A stretch of DNA of 64,000 nucleotides from Paraburkholderia sejongensis. Its GTDB lineage: Bacteria; Pseudomonadota; Gammaproteobacteria; Burkholderiales; Burkholderiaceae. How positions within the stretch are numbered: the first letter of the stretch is position 1; the number at the start of each line of letters is the position of its first letter. The notes under the pieces are model-generated. The model saw only the letters and a program-made list of their open reading frames with translations, was not told the DNA's origin and ran no database searches. Below, piece by piece: positions 55,770 to 64,000 of this stretch. Where the stretch lies: contig NZ_JAJITD010000013.1 of assembly GCF_020880815.1 (NCBI RefSeq), forward strand, positions 149,753-213,752, in the 5' to 3' direction. Position numbers and translations under genes: made by a program.

Positions 55770-55939
55770 GACGGGTCCCCAATGAGTGCATGGATTATGT
55801 CACATGAATAAAATCGCGCCCCCGGGAAAATCGCAAATAGCGGTTACGATTAACCGGTAATAACTCCTTGACAGGTTATTTTTCGGTAGCCAGAATCAGT
55901 TCGACATGACCCGCGCCCACCTTGCAAACGAGGGGACCA

Positions 55940-56629
55940 ATGAGCGAAAGCAAAGTGAAAGATTGCGAGGTGCCAGAGGACGAGCGCCTGATCATCTTCG
56001 ATTGCGATGGTGTGCTGGTCGATAGCGAGCCGCTGGGACTGTCGATTCTGGCGGGGATGTTGCGGCAGTTGGGCGTGGATATCGAAGATGACTACGCGGT
56101 CGACCGCTTCCGCGGCAGGCGGATCGCCGAGTGTCTGGAGGAAGTCGAACGCTCGTATCGCCTCAAGCTCCCCGAGGCGTTCGAACGTAATTTCCGGGCC
56201 GAATCGGCGAAGGGTTTCACCGCCAATCTGAGCGCGGTCGAGGGCGTCGCGGACGCGCTGGACGCCATTGATACGCCGAGCTGTGTTGCCTCCAGTGGTC
56301 CGTCCGAAAAGGTTCGGCTGACGCTATCCCTGACCGGACTACTTTCCCGGTTCGACGGGCGAATCTTCAGTGCATACGAAATTGGCGCGTGGAAACCGGA
56401 CCCGGCGCTATTCACTCACGCGTCGCGGGAAATGGGCGTGGACCCCGCCCGGACGATCGTGATCGAGGACAGCGTGGTCGGGGTTCAGGCTGGCGTCGCA
56501 GCCGGCATGACGGTACTCGGCTTCGCTCCCGAGCATCGCGCAACGCAGTTGAGCGCGGCCGGCGCGACCGCCACATTCTCAAAGATGCATTTGCTGCCGG
56601 ATCTCATTTCGCATTACCAATTACTATAG
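55940..56629 (+). CDS. HAD-superfamily phosphatase (beta-phosphoglucomutase-like)
   Basis: 229 residues from ATG 55940 (GAGGGGA upstream). It has all four HAD motifs: DCDGVLVDSEP (nucleophile Asp and acid Asp), SSGPSEK, the Lys in GAWKPDPALF and VIEDSVVGVQAG. The helical cap between motifs I and II is of C1 type, as in phosphoglycolate/sugar-phosphate phosphatases. Its substrate is probably a sugar phosphate, given the transaldolase-like enzyme encoded 47 bp downstream. It is the first gene of the biosynthetic cluster. Confidence 0.88.
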   Translation: MSESKVKDCEVPEDERLIIFDCDGVLVDSEPLGLSILAGMLRQLGVDIEDDYAVDRFRGRRIAECLEEVERSYRLKLPEAFERNFRAESAKGFTANLSAVEGVADALDAIDTPSCVASSGPSEKVRLTLSLTGLLSRFDGRIFSAYEIGAWKPDPALFTHASREMGVDPARTIVIEDSVVGVQAGVAAGMTVLGFAPEHRATQLSAAGATATFSKMHLLPDLISHYQLL

Positions 56630-56676
56630 AAGTCTGCTCAACAGGTATCCGAATAAGATAGTGAGGAGGAGAGAGA

Positions 56677-57903
56677 ATGAGGTTTCTGAGTGAAATCGCG
56701 TCATATAATTCGGATGCCGAATTGTGGTGGGACTCATCGCCGGCGGTATTCGACAGTTGGACGAAGGCTATTCGACTTTCCAGCAAAGATATCAGCGAAC
56801 TGTTCAATTCGCGGGAGCCGCTCGGGTCACTATTCAGAGGGGCTACGACGAACCCGCGTCTAATCGCCGACTGCATTACAGAGCAACCCGCGCACTGGCA
56901 AACCGAGGTTCACCGGCTCATAGACGAAACACCATACGACTCGCTGCAATCGATCTACTGGCGCCTCTACAAGGCAGTACTGCGCGACGCGGCCGCTCGC
57001 CTCAGGTATTTGTGGGAGAGCACCGACGGGAAATACGGCTGGGTCTGCGCGCAGGTCGATCCCCGCGATTGCCTCGACGGCCACCGCATGTATCAGCAGG
57101 GTCTCGAACTCGCCGCACTGGGTCCGAACGTGATGGTCAAGATACCCGGAAGCGCGGCGGGGTACGAGACGGTGGAGCAACTCGTCGCGAGCGGCATTTC
57201 GATCAACAGCACGTTCTCCTATACCGTGCCGCAGGTGCGATGCTGTCTGCGGGCGATCGAGGCAGGTTTGCAGCGGCGTAAAAGCGCACCAGTGCGGTGG
57301 CGCAGTGTCATTACGTTCATGATCGGCCGTTTCGGCAGTCAGGGAGATCTGTTGGATCAGGCGCGTGCCCGAGGGATCGACCTTAGGCTCGCCGACGTTC
57401 GCTGGGCGGAAGTGGCGATCTTTCGCAAGATGCTCAGTGAGATAACGAATTCCGGAATTCCCGCGAAGCTGCTTCTTTCCAGTATCAAAGCGGATCCCGG
57501 GTTAACCGGTGACTCCGTCAGTTGCTGGCATCTCGAGAAAACGGCGGGCACGCCGATCGCCTATACGCTCACGCCCACGCTGCTCAAAAGCCTGATCGAC
57601 GCGAACTATACGCTGCCAGACGTGGCGAAGCGGGGGAGCATGCAGGAACTCGAAACGATTCCGGCAGCTCTGCATGCGCGGCTGATGTCGTTGCCGTACT
57701 TTGCCAGCGCGAGCACGGCCGAAGGCATGCCGGCCGAGTCCTTTCATCATCAGGGCGCGTTCATCACCACCGCGGCGGAAGCGTGCGCAAGCGTCCGGCG
57801 AATGCACGATTTCATTGCTCAGGGCTTTCAGGCCCGTCACTGCCATCACCCGAAACCGAGTTTGCCGCCGCTCGCCAGGGTGCCGTCGCCATTGGCCGTG
57901 TGA
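56677..57903 (+). CDS. Transaldolase-family protein
   Basis: 408 residues. Transaldolase landmarks are the early Asp (LWWDSSP), GATTNPRLI, the Schiff-base Lys in NVMVKIPGSAAGYETVEQL, and GISINSTFSYTVPQV. It is longer than class-I transaldolases such as TalB (~317) and has a His/Pro-rich tail. In such a cluster a transaldolase-like enzyme can build an unusual sugar or cyclitol rather than serve the pentose phosphate route; that role is inference. GAGGAGAGAGA precedes the ATG. Confidence 0.78.
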   Translation: MRFLSEIASYNSDAELWWDSSPAVFDSWTKAIRLSSKDISELFNSREPLGSLFRGATTNPRLIADCITEQPAHWQTEVHRLIDETPYDSLQSIYWRLYKAVLRDAAARLRYLWESTDGKYGWVCAQVDPRDCLDGHRMYQQGLELAALGPNVMVKIPGSAAGYETVEQLVASGISINSTFSYTVPQVRCCLRAIEAGLQRRKSAPVRWRSVITFMIGRFGSQGDLLDQARARGIDLRLADVRWAEVAIFRKMLSEITNSGIPAKLLLSSIKADPGLTGDSVSCWHLEKTAGTPIAYTLTPTLLKSLIDANYTLPDVAKRGSMQELETIPAALHARLMSLPYFASASTAEGMPAESFHHQGAFITTAAEACASVRRMHDFIAQGFQARHCHHPKPSLPPLARVPSPLAV

Positions 57904-57911
57904 GGGACACA

Positions 57912-58664
57912 ATGAAACGGATGATTGCGCTATGGGCCCACCCACGCTCCCTTTCGACGGCGTTCGAGCGTGTGTTCATCGAGCGCGGCGATTTTCAGGT
58001 TTTTCACGAGCCCTTTGCGAGTTGCCGGTTCGCAGGCAGCAACGCCGAGTACATCCCGTTCAACCATCTGTCGCAAAGCGCTGCGGGTTCGTATCGGCAA
58101 GTGCGCGACGGTCTGCTCGAAGCGGCGACTCGCAGCAACATTTTTCACAAGGATATGTGCTACCACTGCGTCGACGAACTGCTCGCCGATGCGCAATTTC
58201 TCGCCTACCAGACCAACGCTTTCATTATTCGCGATCCGAAGACGACGATTCTGTCGCATGCCGAACTGTTTCCCGACATGAAGCTCGATGCGATCGGTTA
58301 CGAAGCGCTTTACCGGGTTTTCGAGCGGGTTCGCGAGTTGACCGGAAATCCTCCGGTCGTGATTCATGCACAGGATCTCGCAAGCCGGCCCGACGCGACG
58401 ATGAAGGCGTTCTGCGATGCGGCTGGGATTGCGCACCGCGCCGACGCGCTGCAATGGAACGCCGGTATGCCCGCGCAATGGGAGGCATGGCGCGAGTGGC
58501 ACAGCGAAGCCGGCGCAAGCACCGCAATTACGCGGAACACGGCCCGCACCTATACCGTGGATATCGATACGAATCCGCGCTTGCAAAGTTATTACCGGCA
58601 TCATCTTCCGTTCTATGAACTGCTGAACCAACAGAAGCTTCGTCTACCGGTGGAGGTTGTGTGA
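57912..58664 (+). CDS. PAPS-dependent-type sulfotransferase
   Basis: 250 residues. The N-terminal 5'-phosphosulfate loop is LWAHPRSLSTAFERVF, and the 3'-phosphate-binding region is AFIIRDPKTTILSHAELFPD. HEPFA and MCYH lie between, as in bacterial sulfotransferase-like proteins. It would transfer sulfate from PAPS to an alcohol or amine of a small molecule; the APS kinase at the end of the cluster can supply PAPS. It lies 8 bp after the transaldolase gene and overlaps the SDR gene by 1 nt. Confidence 0.8.
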   Translation: MKRMIALWAHPRSLSTAFERVFIERGDFQVFHEPFASCRFAGSNAEYIPFNHLSQSAAGSYRQVRDGLLEAATRSNIFHKDMCYHCVDELLADAQFLAYQTNAFIIRDPKTTILSHAELFPDMKLDAIGYEALYRVFERVRELTGNPPVVIHAQDLASRPDATMKAFCDAAGIAHRADALQWNAGMPAQWEAWREWHSEAGASTAITRNTARTYTVDIDTNPRLQSYYRHHLPFYELLNQQKLRLPVEVV

Positions 58665-59389
58665 TGCAACAAGTGATAGTCACGGGCGTGGGCAACGGAA
58701 TCGGCGCGGCAGTCGCGCGAAAGTGTGTGGCACAAGGCGCAACCGTTATCGGTTGCGACATCGACGGGCCGGCAATCGAGCGGCTTGCGCGGGAGTTTCC
58801 GCGCGATAGCTTCTTCGGCGAGGTCGTCGACGTCGGCGACCTGGGTGCATTGCGACGCTTTTTCGGGCGCTGCACGGAGCGCTTCGATTGCCTCGACGGA
58901 CTTGTCAACAACGCCGGTCTTTACCACGGCAAGAGTGTCTACAAGTACTCCGACGATGAGATCGACCGCATCATTGCGGTCAACCTCACCGCGCTAATTC
59001 ATCTATCGAAGGATTTCGCCGCACACGTGCAGCAAACCGGCAAAAGAGCGGCGATCGTGAACCTCACGTCGGTGGCCGGAGAAGTCGGAAGTTCCGACGC
59101 GCTCTATGGCTCGACCAAGGCCGCGGTGATTGGTCTGACGAAGAGCAATGCGATGAATTTCGCGCCTTACCTTCGCGTGAATGCGGTGTCGCCCGCATTG
59201 ATCCGCGAGACCGCGATCTATCACCGGATTCCGCAATATCGGCTGGAAGAATATCAGCGTCAGGAAACGCTGAAAGAGCCGATTTTGCCGGAAGGCGTCG
59301 CGGACGTCGTGATGTTCCTGCTGTCGGACGCGAGCCGGCATTTGACCGGAAAAATCGTGCCGGTGGACAACGGCGCTTACCCACGCTGA
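58664..59389 (+). CDS. Short-chain dehydrogenase/reductase
   Basis: 241 residues from ATG 58664 (GGAGG 7 nt upstream; an adjacent GTG at 58661 is also possible). The cofactor loop is VTGVGNGIGAAV, with VNNAGLYHG, the catalytic Ser in NLTSVAGEV, and YGSTKAAVIG. An acidic residue after the second strand (GCDIDG) suggests NAD(H). It probably oxidises or reduces a hydroxyl of the sugar-like precursor made in the cluster. Confidence 0.92.
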   Translation: MQQVIVTGVGNGIGAAVARKCVAQGATVIGCDIDGPAIERLAREFPRDSFFGEVVDVGDLGALRRFFGRCTERFDCLDGLVNNAGLYHGKSVYKYSDDEIDRIIAVNLTALIHLSKDFAAHVQQTGKRAAIVNLTSVAGEVGSSDALYGSTKAAVIGLTKSNAMNFAPYLRVNAVSPALIRETAIYHRIPQYRLEEYQRQETLKEPILPEGVADVVMFLLSDASRHLTGKIVPVDNGAYPR

Positions 59390-59402
59390 GCGGAGAACGC
59401 AT

Positions 59403-60551
59403 ATGTCCCGCATCACTGATCGCAACAGCCGCATCATGCTTTTCGGCACCGGTAACCTGACCGGCAACGTGCTTCATCTGCTCGCCCGCGACGATCATGC
59501 GGACCTCGTCGTCGTCGGCAGGAGTCTGGAGTCGGCCACGCGGTTGGCCAATCTGGTTCGTCTGACGGCGCTGCAACTGGGCCGGACCGTACGGGTGACG
59601 CCCGACGCGGCGGACCTGCTGGATACGGCGCGCACGGCCGAGGTGATCGCGACGCACAACCCCGCGGTGATCTTCAATGGCGCATCGCTGCAATCGTGGC
59701 GCATTATCACGAACCTGCCGAAGCGTCACTTCGATGAACTCGACGCGGCTCAGTTCGGCCCGTGGCTGCCGATGCATTTGACGCTGATGCATCGGTTGAT
59801 GACCGCGATCGTCGCGGCCGGCGTCAAGCCGGTGGTCGTGAACCCCGCGTATCCGGACGCGGTGAATCCGATCCTCAGCCATCTCGGGTTGGCGCCGCTC
59901 GTCGGCATCGGCAACGTGTGCAACGTCGTACCAGCGATCCGCGCGGCGATCGCCGAGCACTTCGGCGTGTCGCCACGACTGGTCTGCGTAAAGCTGATCG
60001 CGCAGCACTATTTCAGCCATTACGTGCCGCGCTACGGCGAGCCGACCAATGCACCGTTCTGCATGGATGTCGAACTCGATGGGAGTGATGTGAGCGCCGA
60101 GGTTCCGGTGAAGGCGATCCTCGAAGCAGTGGGCAGCCGTCATCGCCGCCTTGGCGGCATCGACGGTCAGATTCTGACGGCCGCATCCGCGGTCAGTGTG
60201 CTGCGTGGCCTTCTGTCCGAGCGGCCGGTACGGACCCACGCGCCCGGACCGTTAGGGCTGCCAGGCGGCTACCCGGTCGAGATCGATGGACTGAAGGTTC
60301 GGCTCGACCTGCCGAAACACGTCACTGTCGCCGACGCGGTGTGGATCAACGAGCAATGCCAGATGGCCGACGGTATCGAGCAGATCGAGCTCGATGGCAC
60401 GGTGCGCTTCTGCGACTGGTCGATGGACATCATGAAGCGGCTGCTCGGTTACGACTGCCGCATCCTGCGTCCGGACGAAAGTCTCGATCGCGCGACGGAG
60501 CTGGCTGCGAAATACCGCGCATACGCGACGTACATCAACGCCGCGGCATAA
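59403..60551 (+). CDS. Rossmann-fold dehydrogenase-like protein of unknown specificity
   Basis: 382 residues. The N-terminus is a nucleotide-binding fold (MLFGTGNLTGNVLHLLARDDHADLVVVGRSLESATRLANL), with the first-strand glycines GTGNLTG. The later VVNPAYPDAVNPILSHLG and KLIAQHYFSHYVPRYGEP segments recall the malate-dehydrogenase/saccharopine-dehydrogenase-like groups, but I cannot place it in a named family. It is third-last enzyme in an otherwise continuous unit (13 bp after the SDR). Confidence 0.65.
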   Translation: MSRITDRNSRIMLFGTGNLTGNVLHLLARDDHADLVVVGRSLESATRLANLVRLTALQLGRTVRVTPDAADLLDTARTAEVIATHNPAVIFNGASLQSWRIITNLPKRHFDELDAAQFGPWLPMHLTLMHRLMTAIVAAGVKPVVVNPAYPDAVNPILSHLGLAPLVGIGNVCNVVPAIRAAIAEHFGVSPRLVCVKLIAQHYFSHYVPRYGEPTNAPFCMDVELDGSDVSAEVPVKAILEAVGSRHRRLGGIDGQILTAASAVSVLRGLLSERPVRTHAPGPLGLPGGYPVEIDGLKVRLDLPKHVTVADAVWINEQCQMADGIEQIELDGTVRFCDWSMDIMKRLLGYDCRILRPDESLDRATELAAKYRAYATYINAAA

Positions 60552-60590
60552 GCACGATTGTCCCTTCCCGCATCTTCACGGACCATTTCA

Positions 60591-61370
60591 ATGGAACAAG
60601 ACATTGTCGAACCGGCCACGTCGGCCGCGGCGGATTTCGCCGGGCAGTATCACCGCTCGTTCGTCGAGCGCTGGGACGAACTGATTAACTGGGACGGCAG
60701 GGCGAAAGCGGAGAACGGCTTCTTCCAGAAGCTATTGAAGCAACGCGGTGTAAACACCGTACTCGACGCTGCGTGCGGAACCGGGTATCACGCGATCGAT
60801 CTTTCTCGCGCCGGCTTCGCGGTCACCGCGTCGGACGGCAGCGCCACGATGGTCGAAAGAACAATCGAAAACGCCCGCGCTTGCGGACAGTCGATGCTGG
60901 TGTATCTCGCCGATTGGCGCTCGCTGACAGCCGGAATCCACGGAGTTTTCGACGCAGTGATCTGTCTGGGCAGTTCTTTTTGCCACCTTCGCTCCGAGGC
61001 AGACCGGCAGGCCGCGCTCGCCCAGTTTCGCTGGGTGCTGAAGCCGGGAGGCCTGCTGCTGATCGATCAGCGCAATTTCGACGCTATTCTCGCCGGAACC
61101 TATCGCCCGGCCGGAAACGTCGCGTATTGCGGAAAAACGGTGCGCGTCGAGTTCGAGAACATGAGTGACGAGAACGTGGATTTCGTCTATTCGTTCGCCG
61201 CCGCCGAGCAATACCGCCTGTCCGTTCATCCGATTCGAGCAGCGGCGTTGCGCCGCGCGATCGAGGAAGCCGGCTTCGAATATCTGAACGCCTACGGCGA
61301 TTTCGAAGAACGGTATGACCCGTTGACATGCGGCTTCGTGCTTCACGTTTGCCGCAATCGGGCGCGCTGA
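60591..61370 (+). CDS. Class I SAM-dependent methyltransferase (glycine/sarcosine N-methyltransferase-like)
   Basis: 259 residues. SAM motif I is VLDAACGTGYHAIDLSRAGFAVTASDGS, and motif II lies around FDAVICLGSSFCHL. LKPGGLLLIDQRN is the post-I strand. The N-terminal YHRSFVERWDELINWDGRAKAENGFF is the lid helix typical of glycine N-methyltransferase-like enzymes (W-x-x-L-x-x-W-x-x-R). N-methylation of an amino substrate is therefore the best guess. No strong ribosome site precedes ATG 60591. Confidence 0.85.
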   Translation: MEQDIVEPATSAAADFAGQYHRSFVERWDELINWDGRAKAENGFFQKLLKQRGVNTVLDAACGTGYHAIDLSRAGFAVTASDGSATMVERTIENARACGQSMLVYLADWRSLTAGIHGVFDAVICLGSSFCHLRSEADRQAALAQFRWVLKPGGLLLIDQRNFDAILAGTYRPAGNVAYCGKTVRVEFENMSDENVDFVYSFAAAEQYRLSVHPIRAAALRRAIEEAGFEYLNAYGDFEERYDPLTCGFVLHVCRNRAR

Positions 61371-61398
61371 CGCGGCTGTCCACGCGGAGGAGGACTTC

Positions 61399-62646
61399 AT
61401 GCAAGCAACCACGGACACGACTCATGCATTGGCAAAAACAGCCGTGCTGGCCGCCACGCTGACAGCTTTTGTCGCGGCGACGTACGGATTTGGCGTGTAT
61501 CTGTTCGCGACCGTCGTGATCGAGATGAAGACGGCGCTCGATTTCGGCTACACGACGGTCGGCACGATCACGGCGGCCGCGCAGATCGGCTTTCTCGCAT
61601 TCGCATTTGCCGGAAGCCTCGTGAGCCCATTGATTGGCGGCGGCACGCTGGCATTGTTGTCGGTCGGCTTGTGCGGTCTCTGTCTGCTTGCGCTGGCGTT
61701 CAGCACCAGTGCGCTGCAGGCCGGCGTATTGCTGACGCTACTCGGGGGCTGCTCAGCTTCAGTGTACGTGCCGCTGGCGGAGATCGTCACAAGGCATGTT
61801 CCGCAAGCATACCGCGCGCGCTTGCTGGGCTTGATTTCGAGTGGCACGAGCTATGGCGTGTTTGCGAACGGACTGTTCGTGCCATTTGCGGTGCCTCACT
61901 ATGGCTGGCGCTCGGTCTGGATCGTCTCCGGCAGCGCGACCATGGTGTTGACGCTGCTCGCGACCTTTGTGTTCGCCCGCTATCGACTCTTCGGGAAACG
62001 AAGCAATCCGCAGTCCGAACCTAAGCGGCACCAAGCGATCGAAGCCGGGGGCCGGAGCCAGCTTCCGGTGATCTGGGGTATCGCGTTTATCAACGGCTTG
62101 ACGCTGCTGCCGTATCAGACCTATCTGGTGCCGATGATCCGGGAAGAGCTTCATCACTCGATTGCCACGGCGGGCCACGTGTGGTCGCTGATCGGTGCGA
62201 TAGGGATGTTCGCGGGTTTCGCACTCGGCGCGCTGGCGGACCGGATCGGTGTGCGCCGTGCGCTGCTGATTACCTTCGCTTTCGCGATTGTGGCAGCGGC
62301 GTTGATCTGGTTGCCGATGGGGGTGGCCGGCCTGTATCTGTCGGCGGTGCTATTCGGCCTGTCGTTTTATCCGATCTTCGGGCTGGTACCCGCGTACATG
62401 AGCAAAACGCTTGCGCCGCTGGCGCTGACGAAGGCGTTTGGGATTGCCAACGTTATGGTCGGGATCGGCGGCATGTTGGGCAACTTCGCGGGCGGTTGGG
62501 CGAAAGCGCAACTGGGCAGTCTGACCGGCGTCTACGCCGCGATCGCCGCGCTGCTATGTCTGCAATTCGCGCTCACGTGTGCTTTGCGTAGCGACCGAAG
62601 CGAGAGCACGCTGCCGATCGGAGGCAGTCTCGCGAGGCGCCCGTGA
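61399..62646 (+). CDS. MFS transporter (probable exporter)
   Basis: 415 residues with 12 hydrophobic segments in two halves. The central cytoplasmic loop is basic (RYRLFGKRSNPQSEPKRHQ). GALADRIGVRRALLITFAFA is the loop 8-9 MFS motif. ATG 61399 follows GGAGGAGG. Lying last but one in the cluster, it may export the finished product or import the precursor. Confidence 0.9.
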   Translation: MQATTDTTHALAKTAVLAATLTAFVAATYGFGVYLFATVVIEMKTALDFGYTTVGTITAAAQIGFLAFAFAGSLVSPLIGGGTLALLSVGLCGLCLLALAFSTSALQAGVLLTLLGGCSASVYVPLAEIVTRHVPQAYRARLLGLISSGTSYGVFANGLFVPFAVPHYGWRSVWIVSGSATMVLTLLATFVFARYRLFGKRSNPQSEPKRHQAIEAGGRSQLPVIWGIAFINGLTLLPYQTYLVPMIREELHHSIATAGHVWSLIGAIGMFAGFALGALADRIGVRRALLITFAFAIVAAALIWLPMGVAGLYLSAVLFGLSFYPIFGLVPAYMSKTLAPLALTKAFGIANVMVGIGGMLGNFAGGWAKAQLGSLTGVYAAIAALLCLQFALTCALRSDRSESTLPIGGSLARRP

Positions 62647-62823
62647 TGGCCGCTGGGCTAAGCGGCCACGATGTCGCGATCGGTTCAGCGAACGTGGCGG
62701 CCGAGTATCTGATCGAGCGTCACCGAGGCGGTTCGCCGCGCCGAAATCGCGGAACTGGTGATACGGCATGCGCGGAACGCACGATTGCCTTGCTCGTTCC
62801 GTTATCTGAACGGAGTGTCGAAA

Positions 62824-63426
62824 ATGACTTTAGACGTGTCCGCATCCCAGCTTCAGACGCACGATTTTCGAGTCGACTGCGCGTTGAGATCGCGCTTGCT
62901 CCGACAGATGCCGGCGATTCTCTGGTTCACCGGACTTTCCGGCGCGGGAAAATCGACGATCGCGAACAGCGTCGAAATGCGATTGCACGCATCCGGCCGC
63001 TTGACCTACATACTCGACGGCGACTCGGTAAGGCTCGGCCTATGCAAGGACCTCGGCTTTAGCGATGTAGACCGGCACGAGAACGTGCGCCGGGTCGCGG
63101 AAGTAGCAAGGCTGATGGCGGATGCCGGCATGATCGTTCTGGTCTGCTTCATCTCGCCGTTCCGCGCGGACCGTGTAATTGCGCGGGCCACGGCGGCCGG
63201 ACACAGATTCGCCGAAATTCACGTCCACGCACCGGTCGAAGTGGCAGAGGCACGGGATCCGAAGGGACTATACCGACTCGCGAGATCGGGAGTGATCCAG
63301 AACTTCACAGGAATAGATTCGCCATACGAGCCACCGGAGAGTCCGGATGTATTCATCGGCACAGCGGAGATGTCGATCGAGGACGGAGTCGATGAAGTTC
63401 TGAAATGGTTTGAAGCGCAGTGGTGA
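62824..63426 (+). CDS. cysC: Adenylylsulfate (APS) kinase
   Basis: 200 residues from ATG 62824 (CGGAG 8 nt upstream). The P-loop is GLSGAGKST (~37-45). DGDSVRLGLCKDLGFSDVDRHENVRRV binds APS. FISPFRADR holds the Ser phosphorylated in the E. coli enzyme, and FTGIDSPYEPPESPD is the lid. All catalytic features are intact. It makes PAPS from APS. No ATP sulfurylase or PAPS reductase is nearby, so it is not part of a cysteine operon; it most likely feeds the sulfotransferase of the same cluster. It is followed by the rRNA operon promoter region. Confidence 0.95.
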   Translation: MTLDVSASQLQTHDFRVDCALRSRLLRQMPAILWFTGLSGAGKSTIANSVEMRLHASGRLTYILDGDSVRLGLCKDLGFSDVDRHENVRRVAEVARLMADAGMIVLVCFISPFRADRVIARATAAGHRFAEIHVHAPVEVAEARDPKGLYRLARSGVIQNFTGIDSPYEPPESPDVFIGTAEMSIEDGVDEVLKWFEAQW

Positions 63427-63702
63427 ACAGAAGAAGTTGGCGACGGAAGGCCGGGAGCCGGGCACCGGATAGGCGACTCCTTATGCTGCCCACTGAACAG
63501 GCACGGCCCGCGCAGCTCCTTGGGACGAGTGACTGTCTTGTCGCGAACGCGAAAGATGCGAGGAGACCGATTCCAGGCGCACGACTGTCCGTGACAGGGG
63601 GCGTTGCTAAAAACCAGCCGCGAGGGTATATGGCAACGGCAACGCGGCAGTTGCGGCGGCGAAGTATCGTGATCCCTGGACGAGCGTTACCTGAACGCGA
63701 GC
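63427..63702. other. Intergenic region before the rRNA promoter
   Basis: About 275 bp with no supported gene and no obvious intrinsic terminator after the APS kinase. Confidence 0.5.
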
Positions 63703-63755
63703 CAAAAAATAAATTCAAAAATGGGCTTGACGGTGTCGCATTGGCTCTTCATAAT
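63703..63755 (+). promoter_or_regulatory. rRNA operon promoter with UP element
   Basis: TTGACG (63727-63732), exactly 17 nt, CATAAT (63750-63755), followed by a GC-containing discriminator. The A-tract AT-rich sequence at 63703-63722 is placed like an UP element. This is a strong growth-rate-type sigma-70 promoter. Confidence 0.8.
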
Positions 63756-64000
63756 TCGCCTCCCGTTTGATGACGGACGCGAAGAAAGCAGAGCTTCTTA
63801 GCGAAAGATCTTTAAAAACTAACAGCCGATAAGTGTGGGCGCTTGATGCGGAATGCGACGGTGGTTCTTCGGAGCCGCCGGATAGCAAAAGTATCAAAAG
63901 CCTCACACAGTATTAGAGGAAGGTTTGTCTGTCGAAAGACGGATTAATCATCGTCAGTACGTTGAGTGAGCGACCGGTTTCTGACGAAACCGAAAACAGT
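63756..64000 (+). ncRNA. rRNA operon leader (16S gene starts beyond the window)
   Basis: The leader has a boxA-like antitermination site GATCTTTAAAAA (63807-63818), followed by AACAGCCGATAAGTGTGGGC, a sequence characteristic of Burkholderia rRNA leaders and 16S-23S spacers. A hairpin CGGTTTC-TGAC-GAAACCG (63975-63992) lies near the end. The 16S rRNA would begin some tens of bases past 64000. Confidence 0.8.

Noticed and set aside
62643..62770. Frame beginning at the MFS stop (MAAGLSGHDVAIGSANVAAEYLIERH) that resembles the N-terminus of an AMP-forming acyl-CoA ligase
   Set aside because: The similarity is only about 20 residues and fades at once; no further ligase motifs occur before the APS kinase, so a remnant is possible but not supportable.
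63420..63770. 116-codon plus-strand frame after the APS kinase
   Set aside because: It runs into the rRNA promoter and UP element; no domain, so not a gene.

Overview
The window is a GC-rich betaproteobacterial chromosome segment, most likely Paraburkholderia/Burkholderia. This rests on its codon bias, the porin and MipA/OmpV-type outer-membrane proteins, the many LysR regulators, and the rRNA-operon leader that fills the last ~270 bases; the 16S gene itself would start just past base 64000. No complete rRNA or tRNA gene, insertion sequence or CRISPR array was recognised. All family assignments were made by eye from sequence motifs.

Layout. 1-6.5 kb: two 5'-truncated genes abut head to head (a BON-domain protein and a DadA-type D-amino-acid dehydrogenase). 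They are followed by an M81/MlrC metallopeptidase, a LysR regulator, an SRPBCC protein, an 11-bp tandem repeat, a large acyl-CoA dehydrogenase and the scar of a deleted porin gene. 6.8-17.4 kb: a LysR regulator and an nba-type cluster for 3-hydroxyanthranilate breakdown (dioxygenase, decarboxylase, semialdehyde dehydrogenase, deaminase), a five-gene branched-chain-type ABC importer and an arylformamidase-like hydrolase. 17.4-22.7 kb: convergent/divergent metE-metR, a small secreted protein and an EamA exporter. 22.8-27.1 kb: a very large CheB/PAS/GAF hybrid histidine kinase broken by an in-frame amber codon and cut short at its 3' end.

27.1-29.4 kb: an AT-richer toxin island on the minus strand. 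It has an M35-type zinc endopeptidase between an upstream adaptor-like gene and two paralogous secreted proteins, one of them frameshifted inside a 7-bp repeat. 30-36 kb: MipA/OmpV, a hydrolase/DUF4118 pair, an acetyltransferase-like protein, a cold-shock gene and a conserved small protein. 35.2-50 kb: a divergent catabolic regulon. The minus strand carries a TRAP importer (DctP and a fused DctQM), a GntR regulator and a D-2-hydroxyacid dehydrogenase. The plus strand carries an eight-gene operon: aldehyde dehydrogenase, HpaI-type aldolase, acyl-CoA dehydrogenase, FAD reductase-like protein, CaiB-type CoA transferase, GMC oxidoreductase and its own EtfBA. A palindrome overlaps the promoter. The substrate is unknown.

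50.4-55.8 kb: a ClpK-type disaggregase, a CdiA-CT RNase-A-like toxin with its adjacent immunity gene, and a CGNR regulator. 55.9-63.4 kb: a co-directional eight-gene cluster with the make-up of a biosynthetic locus: HAD phosphatase, transaldolase-like enzyme, PAPS-type sulfotransferase, SDR, Rossmann dehydrogenase, SAM methyltransferase, MFS exporter and APS kinase. I infer that it makes and exports a small sulfated, methylated product, and I consider it the best candidate for an undescribed system here.
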